Notes under the pieces: model-generated
Database searches by the model: none
What the model saw: only the letters and a program-made list of their open reading frames with translations
What the model was told of the DNA's origin: nothing
Assembly: GCA_030674155.1 (NCBI GenBank)
Contig: CM060327.1
Coordinates: 22,013,448 to 22,077,447 of the forward strand
DNA: 64,000 nt
Source of the DNA: Stramonita haemastoma
Taxonomy: Eukaryota; Mollusca; Gastropoda; Neogastropoda; Muricidae
Direction: 5' to 3'
Part shown: positions 12,191 to 26,761 of the stretch, one piece after another
Numbering within the stretch: position 1 is the first letter of the stretch
Layout: the number at the start of each line of letters is the position of its first letter
Position numbers and translations under genes: made by a program

Positions 12191-13129
12191 TAAATAAAAT
12201 AACACCCACCTCATGCTCAAATATGTATGATGGAATACACACAGCCTATTCCTGACATCTAGTCCTATCACAAATTTTTTTGTAAGCACAGAGAGATAAC
12301 ACACATTAACTGGGGTCGTAAAGGTAAAAAAGAATACTGCATTTCCTCATGGTGTCCTATGCAGCTTATTTTTTACACATTTGAAAAATAGTTTGTTTAA
12401 AATTCTCACACTGGAAATATTGCTTTATGATCAAATCTACTCCTGTTTCATATTTTATATTTAGATATTTAGCTTGTAGGTAAAGAAATATACTATCTAT
12501 AAGCCAAATTAAAACAATGATACATGAAGTAAAGCTACCAGTTAATCTGAGGATCATGATACTTCTCACTGAAAACTGGTACCTAATCTCTGAAACTGAT
12601 TGTGCAGAAAACAACTGTGTGTATGCAGATTTAAAAAGAGATTTTTTTTTAGTAGAACAAAACCTGTTAATTGTATTCATTCATTTATTTGCTGCGTTAT
12701 TTCACATGATACACATTTTAGTCTTCAAATGGTGCTATAACATTTTCCCCAATGCTGCACATGCCTCCATGCACTAGAATTTGCTCCTGATCAAACACAA
12801 CCCACACTGCTGTGCTGAGAGGCCCAGCTCCTCTCTCAATGAGATGAGATGCACAGTGGTGTGCACGAACATTGAAATAAGTCCTATACTCAAACCGATA
12901 TGGGTCAAGCCAAAGTACCTTGTCTTACAGCTTTGAGGAACATTCTCACAGTTTGGCGCATACTCAATCTTTAAATTCTACCAGATGTTCAGGGTCATTA
13001 GCGATGTGTCAACAAAGAACCCTCCTCTTCAGAGTTTTCCAGTCTGGCTCAATACCGAGCTACGCATGCTGTGCAGTGAAGTGGCCATTGTCCAAATATG
13101 GACAGGCTCAACACAAATGATACTGTCCA

Positions 13130-13384
13130 GTTTCATTTTGTATTTTTGTACTTTGTACCACTTTATGTCACGGCAGATTTCTCTGCGTGAAATTCAGGCT
13201 GCTCTCCCTGGAGAGAGCGCGTCACCACATGTGCAGCGCCTACCCATTTTTTTTTCTTTTTCCTGCATGCAAGTGCATTTGTTTCCCTATCAGAGTGGCT
13301 TTTTTCTACAGAATTTTGCCAGGGACAACCCCCTTGTTGCCGTGGGTTCTTTTACGTGCACTAAATAGTGATGTGTAACACACG

Positions 13385-13415
<31 letters not shown>

Positions 13416-13565
13416 TAGTGCCCAGACCACCACTCATGGTCTAATGGATGGGAAAAAGTTTGGGTCCAAACGGGGTACGAACCCCACACACTCCGACCCG
13501 GACTTTTTGCTTTCTAGGCAAGGCGCGTGACCACCTAGACCACCGATCCACCGATTGACCAACCT
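13130..13565 (-). repeat. tRNA-derived SINE, family C, near complete
   Basis: On the minus strand the tRNA-like head (GGTCTAGGTGGTCACGCGCC, then B box GGTTCGTACCCC) lies at the right end. A central domain follows (plus-strand text GCCGTGGGTTCTTTTACGTG), then a 3' segment with CACTTTATGTCACGGCAGAT. I recognise this central domain as common in molluscan genomes but do not assign a name. Confidence 0.85.
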
Positions 13566-14257
13566 TATGCAGTTAGCGACCCTAAAATCACTTAATGACA
13601 CCGTGCATAATGGTTTTTGTCATCTGCAAAGATTGCAGAAAATGGTTTCACAGTGCCAGTTAAATCATTTTGCTTCAACACATATCTGAACAATGTATTC
13701 AAGGTGGTTATGATAATGAGTGGATAAATGAATATATATGTATGTAAATAAACTAGTTATGATGGATGGGACATTCGGTAAGCCATGAAGCTTTGACTAT
13801 AGGTTTGTTCAAAATTCACTGGCAGACATTTTATAGAAAATCGATTTTAAAAGAATTACTTCTAAAGAGGAAAACATCACCATTAAAATTTTCCTACGCG
13901 AGTATTTAGAATAAACAATAATCACCAGCTCAATAAGAAGAATTCTGAATTTATATTGATTTCTTTTTTTTTAAATTCTTGTATGGAAATTAGTGCTATA
14001 AAACCACTGGATCTCTGTTTTGCTGAAAGGCATCTATCATGTAACTGTTCATTCAAACCGACTGATCTGCATTTTCTTACAAACAAAAATGAAATACAGG
14101 TTTTATAGTGAGCCCTGTTCCTTACATTTCTTTCATTCTTTGGCTATAGCTCCAAGGTTTACCAATAATGAGGTTTCACATAATTATATGTAATGGTTTG
14201 CCTACCATTAAGGTAACCCCATTCCAACTTTGGGAAGATATTTAATCGTCAACTAGT

Positions 14258-14430
14258 GTGCAGGGACTTTTCAAAGGATTTGGGGGGGGGGAGGGGAGAA
14301 CTGGTATCCATACCAAAGTTAACCCCGGGAAAAATCCCTTTTTACAAGTGTCGCAGTGGTGGTTCAAACCCAAGCCATCAGATCACAAACCCAACATTCT
14401 AACCACAAGGCTATCCAGCTCTCCCACATC
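14258..14430 (-). repeat. SINE tRNA-like head fragment
   Basis: The minus strand reads GGATAGCCTTGTGGTTAGAA and later GGTTTGAACC, matching A and B boxes. A family A-like AGGGATTTTTCCCGGGGTTA segment follows. Confidence 0.65.
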
Positions 14431-15104
14431 ACCCCACCCACCTCCATTTTTTTTTTTTTTCGTTCCATAGCTGTCTTTTTTTTTTTTTTTTTTTTGCTCA
14501 TCTGACTCAGTATTTCTATTTGTTTTCGAGGAACAGAATACCGATTTAGAATAATTTTTGCCAAATAAAATGTAAAATATATCAAAGTTTTCAAATGTAT
14601 AGAAAAGTTTACACAAAAGTTACACTTGATTGGTAGAAACAAAAGTTGCTATTTTCAGAGTTGTTGAAAATTTTTCAGTGCAACTCTAAACTGTACATGA
14701 TTTATACTGGGTTTTCTTGTGTACTGTCACATTTGTGTGCATTCAATGTTGTAACAAAACACAAACTACACACACTCACAACACTACCTTGCTGTGAGAT
14801 AGGTCTGCCTGCTGTCTGTATCTCTCCAACATATTCAGTGATTTGGTACACCAACTCTGTCAACAAAAAATGTAGATCAGTGTTAATAATACTCATAGGC
14901 TAAAGGTTTAGTCAAAAATGTAAGTTTGACAAATGTTTACCAATAAGTTCTGTTTTGTGTGATTTTGTTCAAACAGGTAAAAAAAAGATTACAATTCAAA
15001 ATTGTTGCAGATATTTTTTATGGACTTCTAAGGAAACAAACCCCGTATCTTCCACTATTTGAAAATACCTTATGAGATAATATTTTACAAAAATAGGAAT
15101 TACT

Positions 15105-15345
15105 AGACATGTATGAGACTATAAACCAAGGCCCCATGTGCGAACACACGCAAAACATCTTGCGCACACTGTTGAATCCTGTTCCACTTTTCATAAGAGT
15201 AGGCCATTGTGTGCCAGTGGGAACAGATGACAATATTTACAACACTGCACACACATGGAGACTGATTAGAAAAAAGCACATGAGTGCTTATTCCATTATC
15301 CTCGATATAAAAGACCATTTATGAATAAATGAAAATAAATAAATA
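15105..15345 (+). repeat. SINE family A copy
   Basis: Family A body with GTAGGCCATTGTGTGCCAGT, the ATTCCATTATCCTCGATA segment and an A-rich tail. The tRNA-like head is absent. Confidence 0.8.
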
Positions 15346-15559
15346 TCCTTAGTATAGAATACTTAACTTCATGGATATGACTGCATCCTGCCTCCTGCGT
15401 CGGATCTCTCTTGGTACACCAGCCATGTGAACACAAAAAAAATCTCTCTCACACACACACACACACAGAGGATTTAATAGGTACTTGTTTTTAACACTGC
15501 ACTGCATGTGGAAAAGCATAAAACTGAAGAATGAACAAACAGAACACATGCGTGCACAC

Positions 15560-15706
<147 letters not shown>

Positions 15707-16134
15707 CACGTGTGTCCCTTGTTTTCTACCCCCACTACCATCTTGGTCAGATGCAGAGGACTGATGATGGCAAACTCACTAGTTTCCACTGGCCATTCCT
15801 GTTCAAGTTGTCAATCACCTTTCTATATGCTAACAGCCCCCAGAACACCACCAAAAAAAAAACCCACCACCACCAAAAAGAAGAGGAGAATTCAGTGACT
15901 GCTCCCCAATTCTACACAGGGCAATTGCTTGATCTGCGCAGGGTCTGTTCTAGTAGAGGTCTCCTTGCTGAATTTACAACTAACAGCATAGCGTATCAAA
16001 TAGCACTTGTTTTATACTTTATTCTTAGAGAGACTGGAGTCATTTGGACAGACTGCTACAAAGGAGTTAACATTCTTTGACGTTATAATTTTTTCCCCAA
16101 CAGCAACTCATTTTTCTTTATTTTATTTTTCTTT

Positions 16135-16355
16135 TATTTATTCTTTTTTTTATCAATGATAATGGAATAAGAACTCGCATACTTTTCTATATTCAGTTCC
16201 TGTGTGTATGCAGTTTTGTCAATTTTGTCATCTGTTCCCAATGGCTTCCTCTTCCGAAAAGCAGAACAGATTTTAATTAACATGTGTGCAAGATGTTCTG
16301 CATATGTTCACATACGGGACCTCAATTTACATACAGTCTCATCCAAAGGACTTGA
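16135..16355 (-). repeat. SINE family A copy
   Basis: Reverse-oriented family A body. The right end stops at the start of a LINE fragment. Confidence 0.75.
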
Positions 16356-16361
16356 ACCACT

Positions 16362-16616
16362 ATGAGTGAACAAGTCATAGACAAGAGGCTGAGAGAAGAG
16401 GTCACCATATCAGATGGACAGTTAGATTTGTACTTGGGAAGAATACTTCAAAATGTAATATTTGCTGTGAGACAGCTAACAGAAAAGTATAGTGAAGGCA
16501 GGCAAAATCTCTACTGTATATTCATACATCCCAAGAATCATGAATGCATAATGACTGAATGCACAGAAGCACTGAACAGCCTAAGATTGAAGAAAGTAAG
16601 TTTGAAGGAGAAATGA
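16362..16616 (+). pseudogene. Non-LTR retrotransposon reverse-transcriptase fragment
   Basis: An 84-codon frame contains VIDKRLREEVTISDGQ early and IFAVRQLTEKYSEG and LYCIFI later. These resemble the fingers/palm segment of reverse transcriptases of animal LINEs, where a 'grgt.daIFAlRqL' segment precedes the catalytic 'FiDleKAyD'. Here the catalytic-D region is replaced by unrelated residues and no flanking domains remain in frame. Following bases to about 16.75 kb may be further decayed LINE sequence. The clade cannot be set from this piece; it is a dead fragment. Confidence 0.7.
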
Positions 16617-17139
16617 CCTGTGTGTTGGCAAGAAAGTGATGAACAACTAGAGAACAAAGACAGAAGAAGACCCAGGTTCAGATGGAAAGACAGTATGGAG
16701 GAAGACAGGAGAGAGAGTGGTGTTTAAGAGATGCAAAGAAGAGATCTGAGATGAGGAGAAAGATTTGCACTGGCAACTTTGAATAGCTCAGGAATAAAGC
16801 TAGTAGAAGGAAAAAAATCAAGCGACAGTTTTGAATGCACTGTGAAGAGTATGTGGATAAAGCTGCAAAACAGACAAGACAGATTTATACTTGTCAATGT
16901 GTGACAGCATACAAGATGTTTGAAGCTTTGATGTAGCACAAACACAAATCTTGACTGTCAAAGGCTGACAACCCCACACAATGGGGTGGACATAACTGAT
17001 GAAAAAAAGAATGAAAGTGAACGTTGATCATGCATGATTAAGTGTAAGCAAAGTTTCAAAGGCAATGAATCTATCGATCGTCTAATACAGACAGTCCCAT
17101 GCATTGGAAAATTTCAAATCATCTGCCTGTGCACATTGA

Positions 17140-17276
17140 TACACACACACACACCACACACACACACACACACGCGCAGCGCGCACACACACACACACAC
17201 ACACGCGCACGACACACACACGCACACACCACACACACCCACACACCACAGCACACACACACACACACACACACAC

Positions 17277-17348
<72 letters not shown>

Positions 17349-17380
17349 AACACACACACATGTATACACACACACACACT
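17140..17380. repeat. (AC)n compound microsatellite
   Basis: About 240 bases of AC with GCGC, CCACAC and GACAC interruptions. All long ORFs over it are artefacts. Confidence 0.97.
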
Positions 17381-17783
17381 TCGAGGTAGCACAGGTGGGT
17401 GGGTATTTCTAAACAGCACTTACTCACCATCCCTATAAATAGTGGAGATTTTAACAGATACATTTTTAAAATGACTAAACAGAAATAAGGAAAAAAGATG
17501 AGTGGCACTAAATCACCATCCATAAAAATGCTACAAAAATGACATATCTGAAAAAGTTGGTCACATTCTGATATGACATGGAATTCATCAAACTGATTAA
17601 AACAAATAGTCACTGCATGTTGTTACTATCACTACTGCATATAAATACTTGAAAGAGTTTAGTTAGATGGCTCTAGCTGCCACTGTCATACAGGCCCCTT
17701 AGTTCCTATTACTACTACTGATTCAACTTCACTTCTTCAATACTTGGGAAGACTTACATGGTTCTTATCCAAATGCTGATACC

Positions 17784-17787
<4 letters not shown>

Positions 17788-17839
<52 letters not shown>

Positions 17840-17872
17840 ACGCACACGCACACGCATACGCACACGCACACA
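17788..17872. repeat. (AC)n/(ACGC)n microsatellite
   Basis: About 85 bases. From here to about 19.0 kb I see AT-rich unique sequence with no supported gene. Confidence 0.95.
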
Positions 17873-19018
17873 AATGTTGGGTATTTTTAACATTTCTAAC
17901 AGTAACCTGCCTCCATCACACTAATTCTAAACAATGTACAAACACCACCTAAACCTCATAATCATAGACACTGCAACACTTAGTGCAACACTGAGCAAAA
18001 TTTAACTCCATTTCCTAGTATAGTTTTTAACCCCCACAAAATAATGTCCCATCATTTATTGTGGCGATGACGCGAAGGCTATTTTCTGTTATTTCTAATG
18101 ACACATCTTTTATAAGATTTTCAAATTCTAAACCAACTTTTTGTTACAATTTGTATTCCTTAGTTTTTTTAAAATAAGTTTTAAAACATGTTAACCTAAT
18201 TTATGTATATGCAAAAAAAAAGTTTATTCATATGCACAGAATTCCCTGAATAATGAAAATATTTAGCCAAAACCTATTTCTGCTGGCAAATAAATGCATA
18301 AACTATGCCGACTGAGGATTAGATAAAAACAAATTATTAAAAAAAAAAAAAAAAAGATTGGTCCTGTACAGTGTTGATATGCTTTCCCTAGAACAGTAAC
18401 CCGTTTTCACACAGAATAGTCTGATGTACCAAAATGTGACCCACTGCATAATTGTACAGACATAATGATAATAGCCATATTGGTATTTGTCATACTGATG
18501 ATAACAATAACATTAACAATCAAATTACTGTTAAAAATACATGTAAAAAGAAAATAATGCATAAAAAGCCACATTTTCATATTATAACTGATGGTTTACA
18601 CATCTTGTCTTAATTAGGAAATGTATATAAAGATTAAGAATTGTTGAGTGTAGTGTTTTTGAGAGAGATGCCACAGTGAAATAAACACACACACCCCCTC
18701 CAAAGGAAATTTTATTTCAAAGTGGCATAACTGTCAAAAAAAATACTTGGTATGCTAACAAGTTCATTACATTCTACAACTCAAAACTGACTAAACCAAC
18801 AATAGCCTCATTATGAATAATGCAAAGATGCAGTCGTTCAGAGCTTCACACTGTTTCAAAACTTTCATCAATACTTTAGATACAATCACAGTATTCCAGA
18901 GCCGTAAAAACATACCAATGTTATCACCCCCATTTTATCAACACAATACCAAGGTATTCCAGAATTATAAACATCTTTAACATTATCATCATGCGTAAAC
19001 GCACAATTTTGACCAAGC

Positions 19019-19265
19019 ATTTTTTTTTTTTTTAATTCAGAAAAAACAAACAGCAACAACAAAAGAAAGAAAAAACCTAAAACCAATTTTAATTAATATA
19101 TTGACATAGTCTTTCTCTGTGCTGCCCGTTCTTTCTTTCTTTTTTCTCGTCTTTTTTCTTTTCATTTGGTTTTTTCTTTTGTGTTTTTTTCTCTTTTTTG
19201 TTTTACTTTCACTTTTTTTTATATATTTTTCTTTTTTTTCTTTTTTTTTCATACTTTTTTTCTGG
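19019..19265. repeat. A/T-homopolymer-rich low-complexity tract
   Basis: T-rich run with C interruptions on the plus strand. Phe/Leu-rich ORFs, and Lys-rich ones on the other strand, are compositional artefacts. Confidence 0.8.
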
Positions 19266-19683
19266 CAGACAGGAGAGGGTATTGCACCCCCTCCTCCTTT
19301 CACCTTCACAACTTCTGTCACTGTCATGCTCCAAATCAATTTCAAATCACATAAGACACACAAAACATGAAAAAAAAAAATCAATCTTCACAGCCAATAC
19401 TTCTATCATATCACAGACCAAAATCTGCCTCAAATCAATACAATGAATTTAAAAAAATTGTACAAAACAAAAAACAAAAACCCATTATCTGTTCTTTTCA
19501 CTGGTCAAGCAGAATACAATTTTCATCATGTGTATGTAATCTTGCATTCCAAATCCATACAACAAAAACAATAGGAATGGCATGCACCACTTACCAGACT
19601 TTTCAAACAAAAGTTTTGTTCTTTGAACTGGTATGTAATCAATGCCATTTCTATCATTTCTTAATTCCCTGACATGTACACGT

Positions 19684-19749
19684 GTACACACACACACACA
19701 CACACACAAAATGCAGGCTCACATGCACCATCCCAACCCTCCCCCCCCC

Positions 19750-19792
<43 letters not shown>

Positions 19793-20077
19793 AATGCAGG
19801 CTCACATGCGCCATCCCAGCCCTCCCCCCCCCCCCTTTTTTTTACACACACACACACACACACACAAATGCAGCCATGCCCATCCCACCCTCCCCCCCCT
19901 TTACAAACACACACACACACACACACACCCCACACACACACACACACACACACCTGTCTCCTCACTCGTCACCACTTACAAAAAATAACAAAATCAAGGC
20001 ACCCACGCTCTCATTCACTCTGCTCCCCCCCCCCCTCCCTCCAAGCAGGTGTGCACACACACACACACACACACACA
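19684..20077. repeat. AC and poly-C tracts within the tandem array
   Basis: Five AC tracts alternate with poly-C runs and with repeated CAGGCTCACATGC segments, a smaller tandem structure inside the first unit. Confidence 0.85.
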
Positions 20078-20641
20078 AGAAACAAACATATCACTATTAC
20101 ATCCTAAAATTAGTTTGTTTTAAATTATATAATAATAATACAACAAATGAAAAAAAAAAAGAATTTTTTTAACTGTTAAGCACAATGATAACTCTGATCA
20201 TTTCCATTTTATCTTGCAATCAAAATCCATCATCAAAAACAATAGGAATGGGGGCAACCACTTGTCAGATATTTCACAAAAAAAACTGTTTTTCTTTGTA
20301 TTCACATTCAAAATGATAAAGATATGATGATGAGCGCTTATAAAGCATGATATATTGTACTCGCCTTAGCCTTAAGTCTTGCAGTAAGGACCCCCCCCCC
20401 CCCCGTAAAAAAAAAAGTAATGATAAAAAATGGCATTGGCATACACCATACAAACATCTGGATACCTCCACACACACACATAACAATGAATTTAGGTACA
20501 CATGCAACCATGACCCCCTTCCCTCCTTCCTACCACCCCCCCCCCCAACACACCATAAATGCAGGCACATACAAACACCCCCCCCCCCCCTCCACATATA
20601 CAGGCATGCATTCACTAAACTGCACTTTCACTTTCTCTTAC

Positions 20642-20693
<52 letters not shown>

Positions 20694-23020
20694 ACAAAAC
20701 ACACACACTCCATCCCATCTCCTCACTCTCCCCCCCCCCCCCACCCTCCCTCCTCACACGCACAAAAAAAGCACAAAATCAAGTATCCAAGTTCACACCT
20801 GCCCTGCCCCCCCCCCCCCCCTCCATCCCTCCACGCATGCATACACACCATTATCATGTTCTAAAATCAGTTTCAAATCACATTCTTTTAAAAAGAAAAA
20901 AAAAAAAAAGTAATGATATAAATGTCACACACCATGCATCATACAAACATCTGAATAAAGTTATTCTCATGCCATACATATATACATCACCCCCCCCTAC
21001 ACACACACACACAAGAATGCAGGTACACATGCATCCCTCCCTAACCTCCCCCCCTCCCCCCCCCCCCCAACACACACTTTTCTCCTAACCCTACACCTCC
21101 TCCCAATTCCCACCTACATAAAAAATCCCACAAAATCAGACATCCAAGTTCTCACCTGCCTCCCTCCCCCCCCCCCCCCTTCCCCTCCAATTCTTTCATG
21201 CATATACACACCATTATCATGCTCTAAAATCAGTTTCAAATTACATAATATTCAAAAAACAATTAAAAAAAACAAAGAACGAAAACAACAGCTGTCTGTT
21301 CTGTTAACTGGCTCAAGCATAATGCTATTTTTTCTAAGCACATGAGCGCTTATTCCATTATCCTCAATATAAAAGAATACATTAAGAAAGCAAAAAAAAA
21401 AAAAAATCCATAGTCATCTCATTCAAACTCCACACTCAATCATCTCTAAATCGTCTCAATCAACACATGAAAAAAAAAAGATAAAACCAGTATCCATCTT
21501 GCATTCAAACCCCACACTCAAATCATGCTCTAAAATCAGTCTCAAATCACATAATACACATGAAGAAAAAAAAAGGTACCTATACAAATGACAGGTACAG
21601 AATGCGCTTTCTCTCATTTCTATTTCATCTTGTATTCAAAATCCATACAATTAAAAAACAATAGGAATGGAATGCACCATTTACCAGATTTCAAAAGAAA
21701 TCTGTTTGCTCTTGACCCAGTAATGGATGAATTCCATTTCTATCATTTCTTGTTTTTCATAAGAACACATGCACACAACCCCTCCACCTCTCCATATGCA
21801 CACACACACACACAACACACTGAATATACACCATATCCCCACTTCCCCTCCATCACGTCTTACCTCCACATACATCCTGTACATTCACACACACACACAC
21901 AATGAATAGTACACATATACACACCATCCACCCCCTTCCCTCCTTCCCCCCCCCCACCCACCCACCACCCCACCACCCACACACACACGCATTCATTAAA
22001 CACCATTAACACAAACTGCACCCTTTCTTCTCCCCCCCCCCCCCCCAACACATAACACACACCATGCACACACATACACACTCAAAAAGTATGAACGCAG
22101 ACACCTACACACTCACCCACCATACCCCATCTATACACACATGCACCTACACACACACACACACACACACACACAACAACGTCCCCATCCATCCCTCATT
22201 CTCTCCCCCTTTCTCCTCCCATGCCCCCAAAAAATGCACAAAATCAAGTATCCAAGCTCTCACCTGCCCTGCCACCCCTTCACCCCTCCAAGCATGCATA
22301 CACACCATCACCATGCTCTAAAATCAGCTTTAAATTGCATAATATTCACAACAACAACAAACAACAAAAAAGTAAGCACAATAACAACAGCTGTCTGCTC
22401 TGTAACTGGCTCAAGCATCATGCCTTTTTTTTCTCTATCGTGTGTAATTCAACTTGCTTTCAAAATCCATGCTAAAATCATGCTCTAAAAGCAGTCTAAA
22501 ATCAGAAAAATAAATAAAAGTAATAGTTAAATTTTTATACAATTGTCATCTTCTGTCTATTTAGGCTAATTCATCTTGCATTCAAACTCCACACTCAAAT
22601 ATACTCTTTAAATCAGTCTCAAATCACATAATACACATGAGAAAATATAAAATATCTCAATTATACAATCATCACTTTTTTCTATAATACAGCTAATTCA
22701 TCTTGCATTCAAAATCCATGCTCAAATCATGCTCTAAAATCAGTCTCAAATCCCATAATACACATGAAAAAAAGGAAAAATGCAATTCCCTATTCTTTCT
22801 ATAGGCTCAAGCAGAATGCCCTTTCTCTCATTTCTATTTCATCTTGTATTCAAAATCCATACAATAAAAAACAATAGGAATGGGATGCACCACTTACCAA
22901 TATTTCAAACAGAAATCTGTCTTCTCTTTGACCCAGTAAGGGATGAATTCCATTTCCTATCAATTTCTTATTTTTTCAAACGAAACACATGCACACAACC
23001 CCTTCACCTCTCCACACACA

Positions 23021-23081
<61 letters not shown>

Positions 23082-24068
23082 TACACATAAGCACACCACA
23101 CAAAAGCACACAACATGAATGTAAGCATATACACTCATACCCCCCTCTCCTCTCCACCACACGTACCTCGCATACATCCACATGCACACATACAAAAATG
23201 TAGGTACACATGCACCCATCAATCCCTCCCCCCCCCCCCCCACACATCACATCAGCACATACACATCAATGCAGCCCACACTCCCCCCCCCCTCACCCCC
23301 TTTCACACCCACCCCCACCCCAACATACACACACGCATGCATTCACCAAATTGCACCCTCACTTTCTCCCTCACCCCCCCCCCCCACATACACAACACAC
23401 ACAAAAAGTATAAATGGAGACCTACACACTCCCCCTCCCCCCAACCCACCCATCTATTCACCACACCATCACACACACACACACACACACACACACAACA
23501 CCTATTCTCTCATTCTCTCTCTCCTCCCCTCCTCCTCCCACACACAAAAAACCCACAAAATCAGGCATCCAAGTTTTCACCTGCCCTGCCCCCCCCCCCC
23601 CCATCCACACATGCATACAATACACACCATTATCATACTCTGAAATAAGTTTCAAATGGCATAATATTCAAAACAAAAAAAAAAAAAGTAACACAACAAC
23701 ACAGCTGTTGCTCTATTAACTGCTCAAGCATAATGCCTTTTTTCTATAATGTGTAATTTATCTTGCATTCAAACCCCACACTCAAATCATGCTCATATCA
23801 GTCTCAAATCACATAATACACATAAAAAAAAATACAATTGTCTGTTCTTTCTACAGGCTCAAGCAGAATGCCCTTTCTCTCATTTCTATTTCATCCTGTA
23901 TTCAAAATCCATAACGATAAAAAACAATAGGAATGGGATGCACCACTTACCAGATATTTCAAACAGAAATCTTTTCTTCTCTTATGACCCAGTAAGGGAT
24001 GAATTCCATTTCTATCATTTCTTATTTTTCATACAAACACATGCACACAATTCACCCTCTCTCCATAC

Positions 24069-24070
24069 AC

Positions 24071-24129
<59 letters not shown>

Positions 24130-24439
24130 ACACAGCATGAATATAAGCATATACACTCATACCCCCCCCCCCCCCATCTGTCCCCTCCACCACTCCTGTA
24201 CCTCCACATGCGCCACCCACTGACCCCCTTCCCTCCTTCCTCCCCCCCCCCTCCCCAGCATAAATGCAGGTACATACACACTCACTCCCCCCACCCCCCC
24301 CCCCCCCCCCCCCACCACACACACACATACATTCACACTCATACTCACCACCACCCTCACTTTCTCCCCCACCTACACACTAAAAAGTATGAACACTCAC
24401 CTCACTCACACTCACACTCACCCACCCTACTTCATCTAT

Positions 24440-24490
<51 letters not shown>
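24069..24490. repeat. AC and poly-C tracts within the tandem array
   Basis: An AC tract (about 24069-24128), poly-C runs (the longest near 24295-24313) and a second AC tract (about 24440-24490) follow the unit marker, as in neighbouring units. Confidence 0.85.
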
Positions 24491-24491
<1 letters not shown>

Positions 24492-25328
24492 CACAAAACA
24501 AACAAACCACCTCCCATCTCCTCATTCTCCCCACCCCCCTCCTCCCACACAAAAAAAAACCCACAAAAGCAGGCATCCAACTTTTCACCTGCCCCCCCCC
24601 CCCCCCCCCCCACTCCTCTACACATGCATACACACCATTATCATGCTCTAAAATCAGTTTCAAATTGCATAATATTCACAACCAATTAAAAATAATAAAC
24701 ACAACAACAGCTGTTGCTCTGTTAACTGGCTCGAGCATAATACCTTTTTTTTCTATTGTGTGTAATTATTCTTGAATTCAAAATCCATGCTCAAATCATG
24801 CTCTAAAATCAGTTTGAACTTGCATTACACAATATTCACACAATTTTTTTTTTTTAAAGCACACCACCACCTGTCTGCTCCATTGACTGCTTCAAGCATA
24901 ATGCCATATCTACTGTGTGTAATTCATCCTTCCTCCACATTCAAATCATGCTCTAAAATCAATCTCCAATCACATAATTCACATGAAAAAAAGAGGTATA
25001 CAAATACAAGCATCTGTCCTTTCTATCCAGGCTAATTCATCTTGCATTCAAAAACTCAATGCTCAAATCATGCTCAAATCACATAATACACATGAAAAAA
25101 AAAGATAAATACAATTGTCTGTTCTTTCTACAGGCTCAAGCAGAATGCCCTTTCTCTCATTTCTGTTTCATCTTGTATTCAAAATCCATACAATAAAAAA
25201 ACAATAGGAATGGGATGCACCACTTGCCAGATATTTCAAACAGAAATTACCTGTCTGCTCTTTGACCCAGAAGGGATGAATTCCATTTCTATCATTTCCT
25301 ATTTTTCATACAAACACATACCCCACCT

Positions 25329-25578
25329 CACCCCCCCCCCCCCCCCCCCCCCCCCCGCACACACACACACATGTAGGTACACATGCATCCACCAACACTT
25401 TCCCCAATCCCCCCTCTCACACAGCATACTCAACCCCCCCCCCCCCCCCCCCCATTGCCCCTCCCCCCACATGCATTCACCAAATGCATCCGCCCCCCCC
25501 CCCCCCCCCCAAACACACTAAAAAGCATCAATACAGACACGTTCACACTCACCCACCCTGCCCCCATCTATGTGCATG

Positions 25579-25624
<46 letters not shown>
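25329..25624. repeat. Poly-C runs and (AC)n within the tandem array
   Basis: C runs near 25329-25356, 25434-25452 and 25492-25510, then an AC tract to about 25624. Confidence 0.85.
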
Positions 25625-25625
<1 letters not shown>

Positions 25626-26468
25626 CACACCAAAAAACCCCATTTCTTTCCATTCTCTCCCCTCACCTCCTCCCAATCCCCACCTACACACAAAAGACAC
25701 AAAATAAAGCATCCAAGTTCTCACTCTCCACCCCCTTCCCTCCCTCCATACATGCATTCCATTACTAACATCACTACCATGCTCTAAAATCATTTCAAAT
25801 TACATTATATTTACAGCAAATGAAAAAAGAATCTTGAACAACAACACCTGTCTGCACTGTTAACTGTTCAAGCAGAATGCCTTTTCTATAAATTTCTATC
25901 ACATTCAAATTCCTAGCTTAAAAAAACAAAGGATGGGATGCATCACTCACCAGATATTTCAAACAGAAAACAGAAATCTGCCTGTACTTGGTTATTTTTA
26001 TGTTGGTTTCCTGTTTGCTTGTTTATTTGTTTTTAAACACTGTTCTAACAGTTGTATATGTGGAGGTTATGTATAATGTAAGCCTCTATATGTCTAATAT
26101 GCTGGTATTAAGTTTGTATGCATGCATGTGCATGTGTAGTATATGTATTAAATGACCATTTGAAACATATGCCTGTAGGTTGTGTATTGGTTTGAAATCT
26201 TATCTTTTTTTTTTTTTATAAATCATAAACTGTTATATGAATCATTAGTGGATTGATTTTACATTATATTGGTCTGTTTACATTATTTGAAAAAAAAATT
26301 TTAATCTGTCTATTCTTTGACCTGGCATGTGATGAATTACATTTCTATCTTTTTTTTTTTTAAATTATCATATTCAAGTTTATACGGATAAAACACCTTA
26401 ACTCCCAAGCACCCTGTCTTGCAGAGTCACATCAAGAAACACACACAGACTAAGCACACACAACTCTT

Positions 26469-26542
26469 GCCCCCCCCCCCCCCCCCCCCCCCCACCAACA
26501 CACACACAAATAAACAAGCACACACACAGCCCCGCCCCCCCC

Positions 26543-26591
<49 letters not shown>

Positions 26592-26600
26592 CACACCCTA
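26469..26600. repeat. Poly-C, poly-A and (AC)n cluster
   Basis: About 24 C, then after a short spacer about 34 A, then AC. It lies just before the first G-rich minisatellite. Confidence 0.9.
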
Positions 26601-26761
26601 ACCACACACACAATCCCAGAAAAAAAAAAAAGAAAAAAACAAAAAAAAACTACCATATCAAGAGCCCAAAATGTCCTCCCTACCCTCCCTTTAAACCCCA
26701 CACATTCCCTCCACTTATCAAATGAATCTTCTCTCCTGTCTACAAAAACAATATACAAAAC

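Larger units (their letters stand above)
10700..12735 (+). repeat. Segmental duplication, copy 2
   Basis: Second copy of the 9.15-10.57 kb block. It begins with the GTGAAGGAATCTCATATTTT minisatellite segment and ends with the TTTTAGTCTTCAAATGG segment. It is longer because of extra sequence at about 12.10-12.66 kb, including a second SINE fragment. Confidence 0.85.
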
